DNA from: Vulcanimicrobiota bacterium
GTDB taxonomy: Bacteria > Vulcanimicrobiota > Vulcanimicrobiia > Vulcanimicrobiales > Vulcanimicrobiaceae
Direction: 5' to 3'
DNA: 64,000 nucleotides
Assembly: GCA_013036095.1 (NCBI GenBank)
Contig: JAAXCW010000002.1
Coordinates: forward strand, 124,001-188,000
Both the position numbers and the translations under genes were made by a program. Below the pieces are notes generated by a model. The model was not told the origin of the DNA and ran no database searches. It saw only the letters and a program-made list of their open reading frames with translations. Shown here piece after piece: positions 1 through 8,857 of the stretch. The first letter of the stretch is position 1, and each line of letters starts with the position of its first letter.

Positions 1-1
1 G

Positions 2-1021
2 TCCGTTGTCGCGGCTGTGCTGCTGATGGGAGCATCGCCGACGGCGCCGTACGTCGCGCAAAACGTCGCGGCGCTGCCCGCAAACGACACGGCGCCGCGC
101 GATATCTTCATGACCGAATCCGTATTCCGTCACGGCCCGGGCCTCGCCATGATCGGCCACCCGAACCTCACCTCTAGCGCGTTGGTGCAGTGGCAGAGCA
201 TCGTCGACTCCGAATTTCACGGTGTGAACCCGTTGCCGCAAGTGTCGCCGCAGCGAATGATTTTTAACGTGCTGCTTTCTTACAAAGGTAACGACGAAGC
301 AAACAACTTAGCGCCGTACGACGGCAATGCGAACCTTAGTCTCGACGCTGCTACCGGTCACGTGCTCAGCTATTTCATCGAAGGTTCCGTGCCTTCGTAC
401 GCCCCTCAAGTTCTCAGGATGGGCCCATGTCCGAGTTTCTTGGCCGATTCCCAAATCGATACAAATATCGATCCGCAGATACCCGCATGGATGCACAAAG
501 TAGCGCACGATCGCATGTTGGAATCGCTTCCATGTCTACGCGGCGGCCCGGTTACGGGCGTCGACGCGAGCGGGCGATTCTGGTCGAATCGGATCTCGGA
601 AGTTCGCGACTATGAACGCGAACACGCGGTTACGTGGAAATGGGTTGGCGCCAGCAACTGGCGCGATCCTAGTGGCGCGATTATTCCGAGCCCGAACGAT
701 CCGCTCCGCATGCCGCTTGTGGGAACGTGGATCTGCACCGACGGACAATACACATTCGGATCTGCGGGCACCGGGCATTTCACCGACATAAAGCAGCCGA
801 ATAATTCGGCCGATTTTATCTACGCGATCCAATATCTCGTTCTATATCAGGTGACTTTTGTGCGCATCGGATTCGGCCGCGCCGGCGGCGCGGAGTATGC
901 AATTGCTTTTGATGGTCCCGCGAAATTGCATCTGCGCCACGCGGCGTTCTACAATGCGCTCGATCGCAATTGGCCTGCCCTCCCAACGCAGGACACGATG
1001 GACTGTACCCGCGCCTTGTGA
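2..1021 (+). CDS. Secreted protein of unknown function, 5' end outside window
   Basis: The reading frame is open to the left edge, so the gene probably starts outside the window. The first visible GTG (position 17) follows in-frame hydrophobic codons and looks internal to a signal peptide ending near GASPTAP. The remaining about 320 residues are soluble, with scattered cysteines and aromatic residues and no membrane segment. I recognise no family. It is probably exported and acts outside the cytoplasm. It is followed by a short gap and then a convergent lipoprotein gene. The coding call rests on a long open frame with codon use like its neighbours; the function is unknown. Confidence 0.7.
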   Translation, partial: SVVAAVLLMGASPTAPYVAQNVAALPANDTAPRDIFMTESVFRHGPGLAMIGHPNLTSSALVQWQSIVDSEFHGVNPLPQVSPQRMIFNVLLSYKGNDEANNLAPYDGNANLSLDAATGHVLSYFIEGSVPSYAPQVLRMGPCPSFLADSQIDTNIDPQIPAWMHKVAHDRMLESLPCLRGGPVTGVDASGRFWSNRISEVRDYEREHAVTWKWVGASNWRDPSGAIIPSPNDPLRMPLVGTWICTDGQYTFGSAGTGHFTDIKQPNNSADFIYAIQYLVLYQVTFVRIGFGRAGGAEYAIAFDGPAKLHLRHAAFYNALDRNWPALPTQDTMDCTRAL

Positions 1022-1069
1022 TGCCGTGGTGAGCGGACGCCAGCGACAGCTGTCATCCTGTTCCCTCCA

Positions 1070-1441
1070 CTATGGGACGTTGGCTTGTATCTGACCGGCA
1101 CCACTTACTGTGATGTTGCAAACACCGCTTGCCGCCGCGGTGACCGTTGCACTTTCAACGTTGCCATTCGTAGTTTCGCCCGAGATCGATACGCAACTCC
1201 CCGAAGCGAACGTGTAAGGGGGCTGTGGACCGCCAGACTGCCCAGTGGCGGTCAACGTCGCGTTTTGTCCAACAAATTGAAACGTGATCGGCGGCTGTTG
1301 TTGGGCGCCCTGAACCCACAAAGCGGTCCACGACAGCGAGGCATTATGAGGAAGAATTGGCCCGAAGACGGGCCCCTCTCCGCTGCACGCGGCTAACATC
1401 GCGCAGCTGAGGATAAGCCCTACGACATTGTACGTTCGCAT
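1070..1441 (-). CDS. Small lipoprotein of unknown function
   Basis: A 123-residue protein with a clear lipoprotein signal: a hydrophobic stretch ending in the lipobox LAAC, so lipidation is expected at the cysteine near position 19. The mature part is rich in Ser, Thr, Gly and Val with two further cysteines near residues 83 and 108 that could form a disulfide. This composition suggests a small beta-sandwich, but no family is recognised. It is convergent with the partial gene at the left edge and stands alone, with about 110 nt to the next gene upstream. Confidence 0.65.
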   Translation of the reverse strand: MRTYNVVGLILSCAMLAACSGEGPVFGPILPHNASLSWTALWVQGAQQQPPITFQFVGQNATLTATGQSGGPQPPYTFASGSCVSISGETTNGNVESATVTAAASGVCNITVSGAGQIQANVP

Positions 1442-1550
1442 CGCGCTATTCTACCGAACCGAGTCAAAACACATGAACTTGCAGCGTTCCGTATGGTCGC
1501 TTACGGTCCTGCGGTTTACGGATAACACTTAGCTCTCTTCGCGTTCCGAA

Positions 1551-2372
1551 CTAATACGTTACGTAAGACAAACGCAGCTGCGCTGTCATAACAACCATCC
1601 CTGGATAAGGTGGCTCTCCGTTGCGAGCGACAAGCTGCGGCGAACCGTGTGGTCCGTCGAGGTCGCATTGGCCCTGCGTCACGTTTACCGCGAGCTCGCG
1701 CACGGCCAGGAGCTTTCCGAGCCGTCTATGCAGTTCCGACGCTTGCTCCGATGCAAATTTTTTCGCGTTCGCAAACGCCGTTGATCGAGCAGTCGCTAAG
1801 GTGTGCTCGCAGTTCTTTGCGGCCGGAATGGCATCACTGAAGGCGTGGTACGTGGGATAGCCCGACGCTTTCTCGATGATTTCACCAAGCCGACGCAATT
1901 GCGCGCCATTCTGATGCTCGACGGTGAACGCGATATCGATCCATCCGGGCCGCGCGCTTTGCCAAGGCGGCTGAAACGCCTCCTCGCGTGTGGTTAGCCG
2001 GATGCCGGAACGAGCAATGTTTTGCGCGACAAGAGCGTCGACGATTGGTTTTGCGTCATCTTCAGTGATCGGTCGGGGCGACCCGCCCTGAACATCGCGA
2101 GCGCCGAACCCAACGTGAAAATACGTTAGATCGGCCACTTCTGCCGCGGTCGCCGTCCCATCGGCTTCGAAAACGCGGCCGCTCGAGAACCGCACGTCCG
2201 AATGATCGCTTGGCTGCGAGCGCACCATAGGAGTCGGTACGACATCGAGCACGCGCGCTGCAATCGGGATCCTGACGCGCGGTGTATACAATGGTGGCGA
2301 CTGAGCGTGTGCACTGAGCGCGCAGGCAGTAAGGGCGAGCATTGCGGGAAGCGCGCCGTTAGCGTATCTCAT
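1551..2372 (-). CDS. Secreted SIMPL-like (DUF541) protein
   Basis: The N-terminus is a signal peptide ending near AHAQ. The C-terminal half carries the pattern of SIMPL/DUF541 proteins: a cysteine followed by an Ala-rich helix (about residues 188-220, ending in ELHRRLGKLL) and then beta strands. SIMPL proteins are periplasmic or outer-membrane-associated with poorly defined roles. It overlaps the end of the 490-residue gene upstream by 14 nt and shares the same Cys plus Ala-rich-helix unit, so the two look like an operon of paralogues. The family assignment is from pattern only, and the exact job is unknown. Confidence 0.6.
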   Translation of the reverse strand: MRYANGALPAMLALTACALSAHAQSPPLYTPRVRIPIAARVLDVVPTPMVRSQPSDHSDVRFSSGRVFEADGTATAAEVADLTYFHVGFGARDVQGGSPRPITEDDAKPIVDALVAQNIARSGIRLTTREEAFQPPWQSARPGWIDIAFTVEHQNGAQLRRLGEIIEKASGYPTYHAFSDAIPAAKNCEHTLATARSTAFANAKKFASEQASELHRRLGKLLAVRELAVNVTQGQCDLDGPHGSPQLVARNGEPPYPGMVVMTAQLRLSYVTY

Positions 2373-3831
2373 ACATCACCGTGACTCGGGGCAGGAATGC
2401 ACCGACTTGCCCGGGCGCGTCGTCCGACATGCTCGCGTTCAACGCGAGCGCAAATCCCATAGATCGAACATCGTTCGGAACGGGACCACATCGTATCGAT
2501 CCGCGCGTCAACTCGGTAATTATGGCAACCGGCCGGGACAAGCGCATTCCCGCGGCTGCAGCGGCGGAACCTGCGTCTGCCCGTGCTTGCAACGCTGCCT
2601 GTTGTAAGGCGAATTTCTCGACCTGGTTGCACGAGGTCAGGAACGCAAATGTGTGCACCGCTGCAAGGCCGGCTTGTTCGCGTTCGGACCGCGACCGCAG
2701 ATTCGCCACGCGCTTTGAAAGTTCGGTAGACGTCATCGAAGGGAAACGCACCTGGACAATTTGGGCCGTAGATTGCGGATCGGCTCGCTCGGTTATGTCT
2801 CCATCAGGAATACCACTGGCTCGAAGGACTCCTGAAATGCCCGGATATCTTCCAACGGACACGAGCGTAACGAGCCACGCGTCGGCACGTTCAAGCATTA
2901 CGGCAGGGTGCGCTTGCGTTACGACAATCGGCGACCGGCGTGCCGGATCGATCGAAACAACGCTGTTCCCGGCGTAATCACCGGCGCCGTAGAAGTCGAC
3001 CACTTTGGCCATTGGCTTCGGCACCGCTTCGCTCCGAAGCGCTGACGCAATGGCGCCGTATTCGGAGATCGAGAGCGATGCAACGTGCGCCGAATTAAGA
3101 CTCGATGGCATAGGAATATCGTACGTATTGGTTGGAGGCGCCGGGAAAGAACAGGTGCCGGCCCGTATGTCCGTCGCCCAACGCACACCGGTATTGGGAT
3201 CAACGGATCGAAAAAGTCGCCGCACCGGTCCGTCGGATAGCCGCAAGCCCAAGGTTGAAGCGACGGCGCGAGCCTGCTCCCCGGCGTTTTCGGCCGCAAC
3301 ATTTTTAGAGCCTGACACGAGCTTGTCGCAAGCGGACGGTATCTGCCACGTCCCGGCGTAGCTGTCGCCGCTGCGCCGCCTGCTCATCGCAGCGTAGACC
3401 TGCTCGATTTGGGCCGCAGTCGCATTCCCGAATGATACCGTCACGAGCCCAACGATGGCGCGCGGCGTTCCAACCGCATCCCACGGGCGGTACCGCTGCG
3501 CCGAGATGCTCCGCGCGCTGACACCGCCGTTCTCAAGCTGCGCAACGGCATCTTCAATCTGCTCGTCCGTCACATCTTTTCGGTGGCTGCCAAGTGCACC
3601 CGGCGGCTGCATGAAGCGGCTCGCTATGGGGTCGCCTTCGATCGCATAACGAATGAGGACGTGCCCAAACGGCGACGCGCTCTCGCCGTCCGCCAGCGCA
3701 ACGACAAGCGCGCCATTCAAAGGTACCTGGAATACGATCATCGGCGGTTTAGGCGGGGCGATGAACTGCAAAGCAGACGCACCAGATTCGGTGGAAAGAA
3801 GTAATGCGAATGCCCATGCGGCGCGTTTCAC
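2359..3831 (-). CDS. Secreted protein with two SIMPL-like (DUF541) units
   Basis: A 490-residue exported protein: signal peptide up to about SGASA, then two related halves. Each half contains a cysteine followed by an Ala-rich helix: SACDKLVSGSKNVAAENAGE in the first half and TSCNQVEKFALQQAALQARA in the second. The downstream gene, whose start overlaps this stop, has a third copy of the unit. This suggests internal duplication of a SIMPL-type domain. The start is GTG, with GAGGAG about 12 nt upstream, a rather long spacing, so the exact start is uncertain. Location is probably the periplasm; function unknown. Confidence 0.6.
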   Translation of the reverse strand: MKRAAWAFALLLSTESGASALQFIAPPKPPMIVFQVPLNGALVVALADGESASPFGHVLIRYAIEGDPIASRFMQPPGALGSHRKDVTDEQIEDAVAQLENGGVSARSISAQRYRPWDAVGTPRAIVGLVTVSFGNATAAQIEQVYAAMSRRRSGDSYAGTWQIPSACDKLVSGSKNVAAENAGEQARAVASTLGLRLSDGPVRRLFRSVDPNTGVRWATDIRAGTCSFPAPPTNTYDIPMPSSLNSAHVASLSISEYGAIASALRSEAVPKPMAKVVDFYGAGDYAGNSVVSIDPARRSPIVVTQAHPAVMLERADAWLVTLVSVGRYPGISGVLRASGIPDGDITERADPQSTAQIVQVRFPSMTSTELSKRVANLRSRSEREQAGLAAVHTFAFLTSCNQVEKFALQQAALQARADAGSAAAAAGMRLSRPVAIITELTRGSIRCGPVPNDVRSMGFALALNASMSDDAPGQVGAFLPRVTVMYEIR

Positions 3832-3903
3832 ACCGTTACAGCGCTCCTCAAACGATTGTCGTGACCAATCCGAGACGAAAATGACGGAGCGAAGACGACG
3901 GGC

Positions 3904-4467
3904 TCAGCCACCAGATTTCAGCCTAAACCATTCGTCGGCCAGTATCGCATACAGGTAAGAATCGCGCCACTCGCCCTTTTGAAATACGTCTTCGATGAAG
4001 TGAGCCTCCCTGCGCATGCCGAGTTTCTCCATGACGCGCGCTGAGGCAATGTTGCGCGTATCGCAGGTCGCCCAAATGCGGTGCAATCTCAAAACCCTGA
4101 ACGCGCTGTCGAGAAGTGCTCCCGCCGCCTCGGTCGCGTAGCCCCGATTCCAGTAGCGCCGGTTGAAGACGTAGCCGATGTACGCGGAAGCGTTCTTGCG
4201 ATCTTTCACGTAGAGGCTCACGCTTCCGATGCGTTTCTGTTCGCTGCGGAGTTCGACAGCGAGGTGGCTTTCGTCGCGCGGCCACTCTTCATGGATTTTC
4301 AGCCAGCGAGTGATGACCTCGTGCGTTTTCTCCCGCGTATTTGGACCCCACAAATCGAAACGAGAGACGCACGGATCGCTTGCGTACTCATGTACGTCGT
4401 CCTCGTCCTCGGCCCGAATCTCGCGCAGCAACAGCCTCGGCGTCTCAATCGGGAACCAGCGTTCCAT
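3904..4467 (-). CDS. GNAT acetyltransferase, RimJ/RimL type
   Basis: A 187-residue GNAT-fold N-acetyltransferase of the kind that modifies ribosomal protein N-termini or small amines; the substrate cannot be read from sequence. The start region ETPRLLLREI is typical of RimJ/RimL-like members, and the acetyl-CoA binding motif RRYWNRGYATEA sits at about residues 103-114, followed by the family signature around NIASARVMEKLGMRREA. I chose the ATG at 4467 because it begins just before this conserved start; the longer frame to 4554 adds nothing family-like. The gene is divergent from the DUF5916 gene. Confidence 0.85.
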   Translation of the reverse strand: MERWFPIETPRLLLREIRAEDEDDVHEYASDPCVSRFDLWGPNTREKTHEVITRWLKIHEEWPRDESHLAVELRSEQKRIGSVSLYVKDRKNASAYIGYVFNRRYWNRGYATEAAGALLDSAFRVLRLHRIWATCDTRNIASARVMEKLGMRREAHFIEDVFQKGEWRDSYLYAILADEWFRLKSGG

Positions 4468-4582
4468 TAGAATACCTGTTAAGTGGGCGACCACGGGAAT
4501 GGAATCATGGCTCGCCACTTTGATGCGGTTCGCGTGCAACAAAACGGGCCCCAAAGCCGTATTCCAAACGGCGTCGCACAGT

Positions 4583-4598
4583 AACTATAGATATAGTT
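4583..4598. promoter_or_regulatory. Palindromic operator-like site
   Basis: Perfect inverted repeat: AACTATA, two bases GA, then TATAGTT. It overlaps the -35 box of the promoter in front of the DUF5916 gene, where a bound repressor would block transcription. Its central 12 bases CTATAGATATAG differ by one base from the centre of the palindrome in front of the TonB receptor gene (33062-33083), with the same dyad centre, so one regulator may serve both outer-membrane genes. Confidence 0.5.
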
Positions 4599-4625
4599 GA
4601 CATCCTTCCCGGCTTCAGGTAACCT
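4597..4625 (+). promoter_or_regulatory. Probable promoter of the DUF5916 gene
   Basis: A consensus -35 box TTGACA (4597-4602) is followed after 17 bases by TAACCT (4620-4625), which keeps the most conserved first, second and last bases of a -10 box. The predicted transcript start lies about 10 nt before the ATG at 4642. The -35 box overlaps the palindrome at 4583-4598. Confidence 0.5.
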
Positions 4626-4641
4626 CTTAAAGAATTAGTTT

Positions 4642-6720
4642 ATGAAACGTACTATTGCCGCTCTAACTCTCGCCGTGCTTGTCGCCGCCGCCGCGCAAGC
4701 GCGCGCCTCGGCCGATACCCTAACCACCGCGGTCCCGGTGCTGCCGGCCATGCCCAGCATGAACGGTACGATCGACGACTCCTGGAGCAAAGCCGTGAAG
4801 CTTGCGGTGCTCTTCGACTTTACGTACCAGCGGCCGGGCGAACCGACCGACGCATACGTCGCACAAGACCCCAGTGGCCTCGATGTCGCGTTTTCCGTCA
4901 CGCAGCACGGCACGCTGACCGCATCGCAACAAACCAACGGCCCGGGCGTTTCGAGCGACGACCGCGTCGCCGTTACGTTATGGCCGCAGGGCAACAGCGG
5001 CTTCCGCTATCGCTTCGTCGCCAACGCACTCGGCGCGCGCTATCAAAGCTCGAGCGAGAACAGCGCGTACGAACCAACGTGGATCGCGGCGGCGCGCCGC
5101 ACGCCTTCCGGCTACACCGTGACAATGCACATTCCGTGGAACATCATGCGCAGCGGCGGTTCGAAAAGTTGGGGCGCGCAATTCGAGCGCCTCACCGTCG
5201 CCGACAATGGCGACCAAGTGTGGGAACACGCCGAGGGGCAACGCAATTCGGCCGATTCCGCCTACGCCGGCACGCTAACCGGACTCAACGTCACCGCGCA
5301 AGCGAAGGTCGTGCGTCCGCAACCGCGCCTACAAATTTACGGCCTCGGTGAAATGGCGCCCACGCGATTTGGCGGAAACACCTCGCGCATCGGCGCCGAC
5401 CTGGCGATTCCCGTCACGGCGACGTCCTCGCTGCTGGGCGCGTTTCACCCCGACTACTCCAACGTTGAAACCGATCAGCAAAGCATCTCGCCGACCGCGT
5501 TCCACCGTTTCTTGAGCGAAGTGCGCCCCTTCTTCACGCAGGCCGCACAGAATTTCAACAACACGTTCAGCTGCACCAACTGTCCGACCACGCTGTACAC
5601 GCCCGCCATTCCGACCTTCCGCCAAGGCTACGCCTACGAAGGCACCGCCGGAAAGTTCTCGTTCGGCACGTTTGATGCGGTCGGCTTCAGCCGCACCGAC
5701 AGCGCCGAAGTCCTGAACTGGGGCATCGACGACACCAAGCAGATCATCGGTCTTTCATTGCAGCGCGTCAGCGTCAACGTTCCGGGCTTCCGCGATAACG
5801 TCACCACGCTCTATACGGGCTATCTCAACCAGCATACGCACGATTTCGTTTATCTGAATGCCGGTAACGACAGCGGCACCGCCGTTACCGACCAGGGTTT
5901 CGCGCAATATTGGGAATACGGCGGCGGCTACGTCGACAAAACCACGACCATCGGCGTGACGTTCCAGAAAATCGGCCCGCAATTCAATCCGGCCGGCGGC
6001 TTCTTGAATCAGCCCGACGTATCAGGCTATCAACTCTTCGCCAATAAAACATTTATTTTCTCGAAGACGGCGACGCTTCAGGACATTCGCGTCAGCGAAT
6101 TCTACGCCCACATGCACGATCACAGCGGCAACCCCGCGCAACTGGGCGCATTTGAGCAAGTGAATTTCGATCTCAAGGATCAACTGTCTATCCACCTCTT
6201 CAGTGGTTTGAATGACATCGAGATTTTCAACGGCGAGTTCTTGCCGTTCAACAGCAACGGTGGCGCGCTAATTTACCGCGGCTCGACCGCAACGCCGACA
6301 TCGATTGTCTACCAAGCGGGTCCCTACTATCACGGTCATCTCACGTCATGGAACTACAGCACGGTTCTGCCGGTCATCAAGCACTTGAATTTAGCGCTTG
6401 AGGACGACGAGAATTTCTACACCTCGCCCACCGAGCCGACTGCTAAGCAATGGCTCGAACGCGCGAGTCTCGATTGGCAATTCAGCCGGACCGCTTCATT
6501 CGATATCGGTGCTCGACGCATCATCGGCCGCAATTTACCCGACGCCTTCGAGCCGCCGCAATTCGCTTTCGTTAGCGCGGGCAACATCAGCGCCGCATTT
6601 CACTTTTTGGCGGCCAAAAACGAGTTCTATCTGGTCTACGGCAGTCCGAACAGTTTAGCGACGACACCGGCGCTGATCTTCAAATGGATCCGCTACATCG
6701 GCGCCGAGAAGGGCACCTAA
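4642..6720 (+). CDS. DUF5916 outer-membrane beta-barrel protein with CBM9-like N-terminal domain
   Basis: A 692-residue exported protein. A signal peptide (to about ARASA) is followed by a CBM9-like domain (about residues 30-200, containing the IDDSW segment that usually opens it) and a long C-terminal part with many alternating aromatic and polar strands, as in an outer-membrane barrel. The DUF5916 hallmark is clear: HPDYSNVETDQQ followed by a motif ending RPFFTQAAQNF, near residues 270-305. The family role is undefined; transport or hydrolase links have been suggested elsewhere. It appears to be a single gene with its own promoter and operator upstream. Confidence 0.85.
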   Translation: MKRTIAALTLAVLVAAAAQARASADTLTTAVPVLPAMPSMNGTIDDSWSKAVKLAVLFDFTYQRPGEPTDAYVAQDPSGLDVAFSVTQHGTLTASQQTNGPGVSSDDRVAVTLWPQGNSGFRYRFVANALGARYQSSSENSAYEPTWIAAARRTPSGYTVTMHIPWNIMRSGGSKSWGAQFERLTVADNGDQVWEHAEGQRNSADSAYAGTLTGLNVTAQAKVVRPQPRLQIYGLGEMAPTRFGGNTSRIGADLAIPVTATSSLLGAFHPDYSNVETDQQSISPTAFHRFLSEVRPFFTQAAQNFNNTFSCTNCPTTLYTPAIPTFRQGYAYEGTAGKFSFGTFDAVGFSRTDSAEVLNWGIDDTKQIIGLSLQRVSVNVPGFRDNVTTLYTGYLNQHTHDFVYLNAGNDSGTAVTDQGFAQYWEYGGGYVDKTTTIGVTFQKIGPQFNPAGGFLNQPDVSGYQLFANKTFIFSKTATLQDIRVSEFYAHMHDHSGNPAQLGAFEQVNFDLKDQLSIHLFSGLNDIEIFNGEFLPFNSNGGALIYRGSTATPTSIVYQAGPYYHGHLTSWNYSTVLPVIKHLNLALEDDENFYTSPTEPTAKQWLERASLDWQFSRTASFDIGARRIIGRNLPDAFEPPQFAFVSAGNISAAFHFLAAKNEFYLVYGSPNSLATTPALIFKWIRYIGAEKGT

Positions 6721-6727
6721 TTCCCGC

Positions 6728-6994
6728 TTAGAGTTTACTCAGCACGGCGTTGGCAAACGACGGATCGAAGTGTTGTAAGATGCCCGGATCGTCGGTGATG
6801 AGCGAAATGACCTCCGCCTTGAGGCCGGCTGGATTCGACCCTTGCTTGGAGAGCAGTCCGGCGAACTGCGCCGCTAGTCCGGGGTCGCCGTTCGTGGCCG
6901 CATTTTCGATAGCGGCTCGTAAGTTGCTCTGAATCTCGGCGTGGTCGGCGCTTCCCACATGTTGTTGAACGGCTTGCTGAATAGTTGCATTCAT
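6728..6994 (-). CDS. Small protein of unknown function
   Basis: An 88-residue, mostly helical, soluble protein without signal peptide. I chose the ATG at 6994 because AAGGGAG lies about eight bases before it; the frame also has a TTG at 7075 but that extension looks non-coding. The C-terminus (PGILQHFDPSFANAVLSKL) looks structured. No family is recognised. It is convergent with the DUF5916 gene, leaving only 7 nt between stops. Confidence 0.55.
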   Translation of the reverse strand: MNATIQQAVQQHVGSADHAEIQSNLRAAIENAATNGDPGLAAQFAGLLSKQGSNPAGLKAEVISLITDDPGILQHFDPSFANAVLSKL

Positions 6995-7105
6995 ATTGGC
7001 GACTCCCTTACCCAGAAAACACGCGCACATATTTTGTACACGCTTGCCTGCCCGCTCGTTAGGAAAAGGACGCAACCGCGCTTTCTGTCGGAAATTTACA
7101 TTGCC

Positions 7106-8857
7106 TTACTTCGCCAGCGGCAATTTCGTAAGATCGACGAAGGCATAATACGTCCCCGCATCCGCAAACGAACGGTATAGCGTAAGGACGGCCTGCCATT
7201 TTTGACCGTTTGCTGCGTTGTCGACGTAGGTATAACTGCGCGAGCCGATATCCGCCGCCGTAGTTGCTGCCGCAACCGCCCAACCGGCTTTCGTAAATTT
7301 CGCGGTGAAATCATCGAGTAGCGGTCCGATTGCCCCCGAAGTAACGATCATTGCCCCGCTGTTGCCGGCGCGCACGCCGGCGTTGGCCAACAGCATCATC
7401 GTTCCGGGCGGCGCGTCCAACGTCGGAAGCGGGTTCGGAAAACTCTGTCCCGCCAGCAGCCCTTGCATTGTATCGCAGGAAAATCCGTTGCGAAGACGCT
7501 GCACGCCGACCACGACGTCCCCCGATCCCCCCGTCCCTGAAACCGTAACCGGCGGAAGCCGATCGTTGCAGAAATTCTGCACTACCGGCACGTACGTGAA
7601 CTGAAAACCGGTGATGTTCGGACGCGGGGCGGGCTGCAGCTTCCATCCTAGCGCCTGCAGTCGCGAAGCGTACGTCTGGAGCTGCGACCGGCTCAACTGA
7701 TAGTAAACGTTGTATTGCACTTGACCTTTGGGTCCGGGCTGATACTCCGTAACCGTCGATCCCACCGGCGTGGCCTGCGGCAGCGGAATTCTGACGCTGA
7801 ACCCCGGCGGAATGCGCCCGGGAAAGACCTGCGCCGGATGAAATCCGTTTATTGTTACGACTTGCTGCAGGAGCTGCGATAAGCGGGGCGCTGTCGCTTT
7901 GGTCACCTTGATAGGAACCCACGGGTAACTTGTCGCGGTCTGCGTCGCGCCCATTGCGCCCGCCACCGTACTCGTATAGCTCGGCAATCCGGTATTCACG
8001 GCATCGATGTGTGCGGTGTATGTCTGCGGCTTAATACCCGCCAGAATCGAAAGCCACCCTTGCCAGATCTGGCCACCGCTTTCGAATCGCAGAGAAGCGA
8101 CTGCCGAGCTGCCGCCGGAGAGTCGGGCCGTCGTACTCCAGCCAGCAGCCCTGAGTTCCGCAACGATCGCATTGAGCAGCGCGGGAACCGAAATGTTTCC
8201 TTGAATTAACGCGGTCGTCGACGTGCTTTCGGTCCCACCGTTGGTCCCGACGGTCAGCGCGTTGCTGCCGCCCGTCGGTTGGATCGTCGTCCCTGACGGC
8301 GCGACCAGTGGCGGCAAAGGAGAGACCGGCGGAGGATGCGGCGTTGCCATCGTCTGCGGGCACTGCGTTGTCTTCGGGGTAATCGTTACACGCAGATCGT
8401 CATTATTTTGTGAATCGCTGCGGACTACGACGCTCTGTCCGTCGCGACAAAAATTCGCAAACGGCTGCGTCGAATTCGTCGAGGGATAAAATCCGCTGAT
8501 CGTTCGCGGCAAAGCCGGATGCGAAAAATCCATAAACCCCGCGGCCGTCAGCTTGGCGGAGTATGCCGCGAAAGTTTGCCGCGCATCGGCGGGGCGATAA
8601 TAGATCGTGACAAATGATCCGGAGCGGCCGACCGAGCCCAATACCGGCACGCCGTCGGGCAGCGGAACGGGTGATGACCAGTTCGGCGGCAGCGCGTCAA
8701 CGGTAAGATCGCCAGCGCCCAGCCCCATCAAGCGTTGCGCAAACAACAGTGAGTCCGCGGCATTGGCCTGCGCGCCCGCGGGCGCGGCGCTTACAACAAG
8801 TGCGCCGCCCACAACAAGTAAGGGAAATACCAAAAGAGATAGCGCGCGAGAAATCAT
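7106..8857 (-). CDS. Secreted protein made of a duplicated two-domain module
   Basis: A 583-residue exported protein with a signal peptide ending near PAGAQA. It contains two copies of an A+B module. Unit A (about 55-165, again about 345-460) starts with a segment like PPxWSxPVPLP, has a Tyr-rich strand, an AAYSAKLTAAGF-type helix and an FC(R/N)D motif. Unit B (about 190-290, again about 490-583) has a helix ending AAGW and a strand ending in TYTAH or TYYAF. The folds are unknown. Its start overlaps the stop of the HEAT-repeat gene by four bases (ATGA), so the two are one operon and may act together outside the cytoplasm. Confidence 0.7.
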   Translation of the reverse strand: MISRALSLLVFPLLVVGGALVVSAAPAGAQANAADSLLFAQRLMGLGAGDLTVDALPPNWSSPVPLPDGVPVLGSVGRSGSFVTIYYRPADARQTFAAYSAKLTAAGFMDFSHPALPRTISGFYPSTNSTQPFANFCRDGQSVVVRSDSQNNDDLRVTITPKTTQCPQTMATPHPPPVSPLPPLVAPSGTTIQPTGGSNALTVGTNGGTESTSTTALIQGNISVPALLNAIVAELRAAGWSTTARLSGGSSAVASLRFESGGQIWQGWLSILAGIKPQTYTAHIDAVNTGLPSYTSTVAGAMGATQTATSYPWVPIKVTKATAPRLSQLLQQVVTINGFHPAQVFPGRIPPGFSVRIPLPQATPVGSTVTEYQPGPKGQVQYNVYYQLSRSQLQTYASRLQALGWKLQPAPRPNITGFQFTYVPVVQNFCNDRLPPVTVSGTGGSGDVVVGVQRLRNGFSCDTMQGLLAGQSFPNPLPTLDAPPGTMMLLANAGVRAGNSGAMIVTSGAIGPLLDDFTAKFTKAGWAVAAATTAADIGSRSYTYVDNAANGQKWQAVLTLYRSFADAGTYYAFVDLTKLPLAK

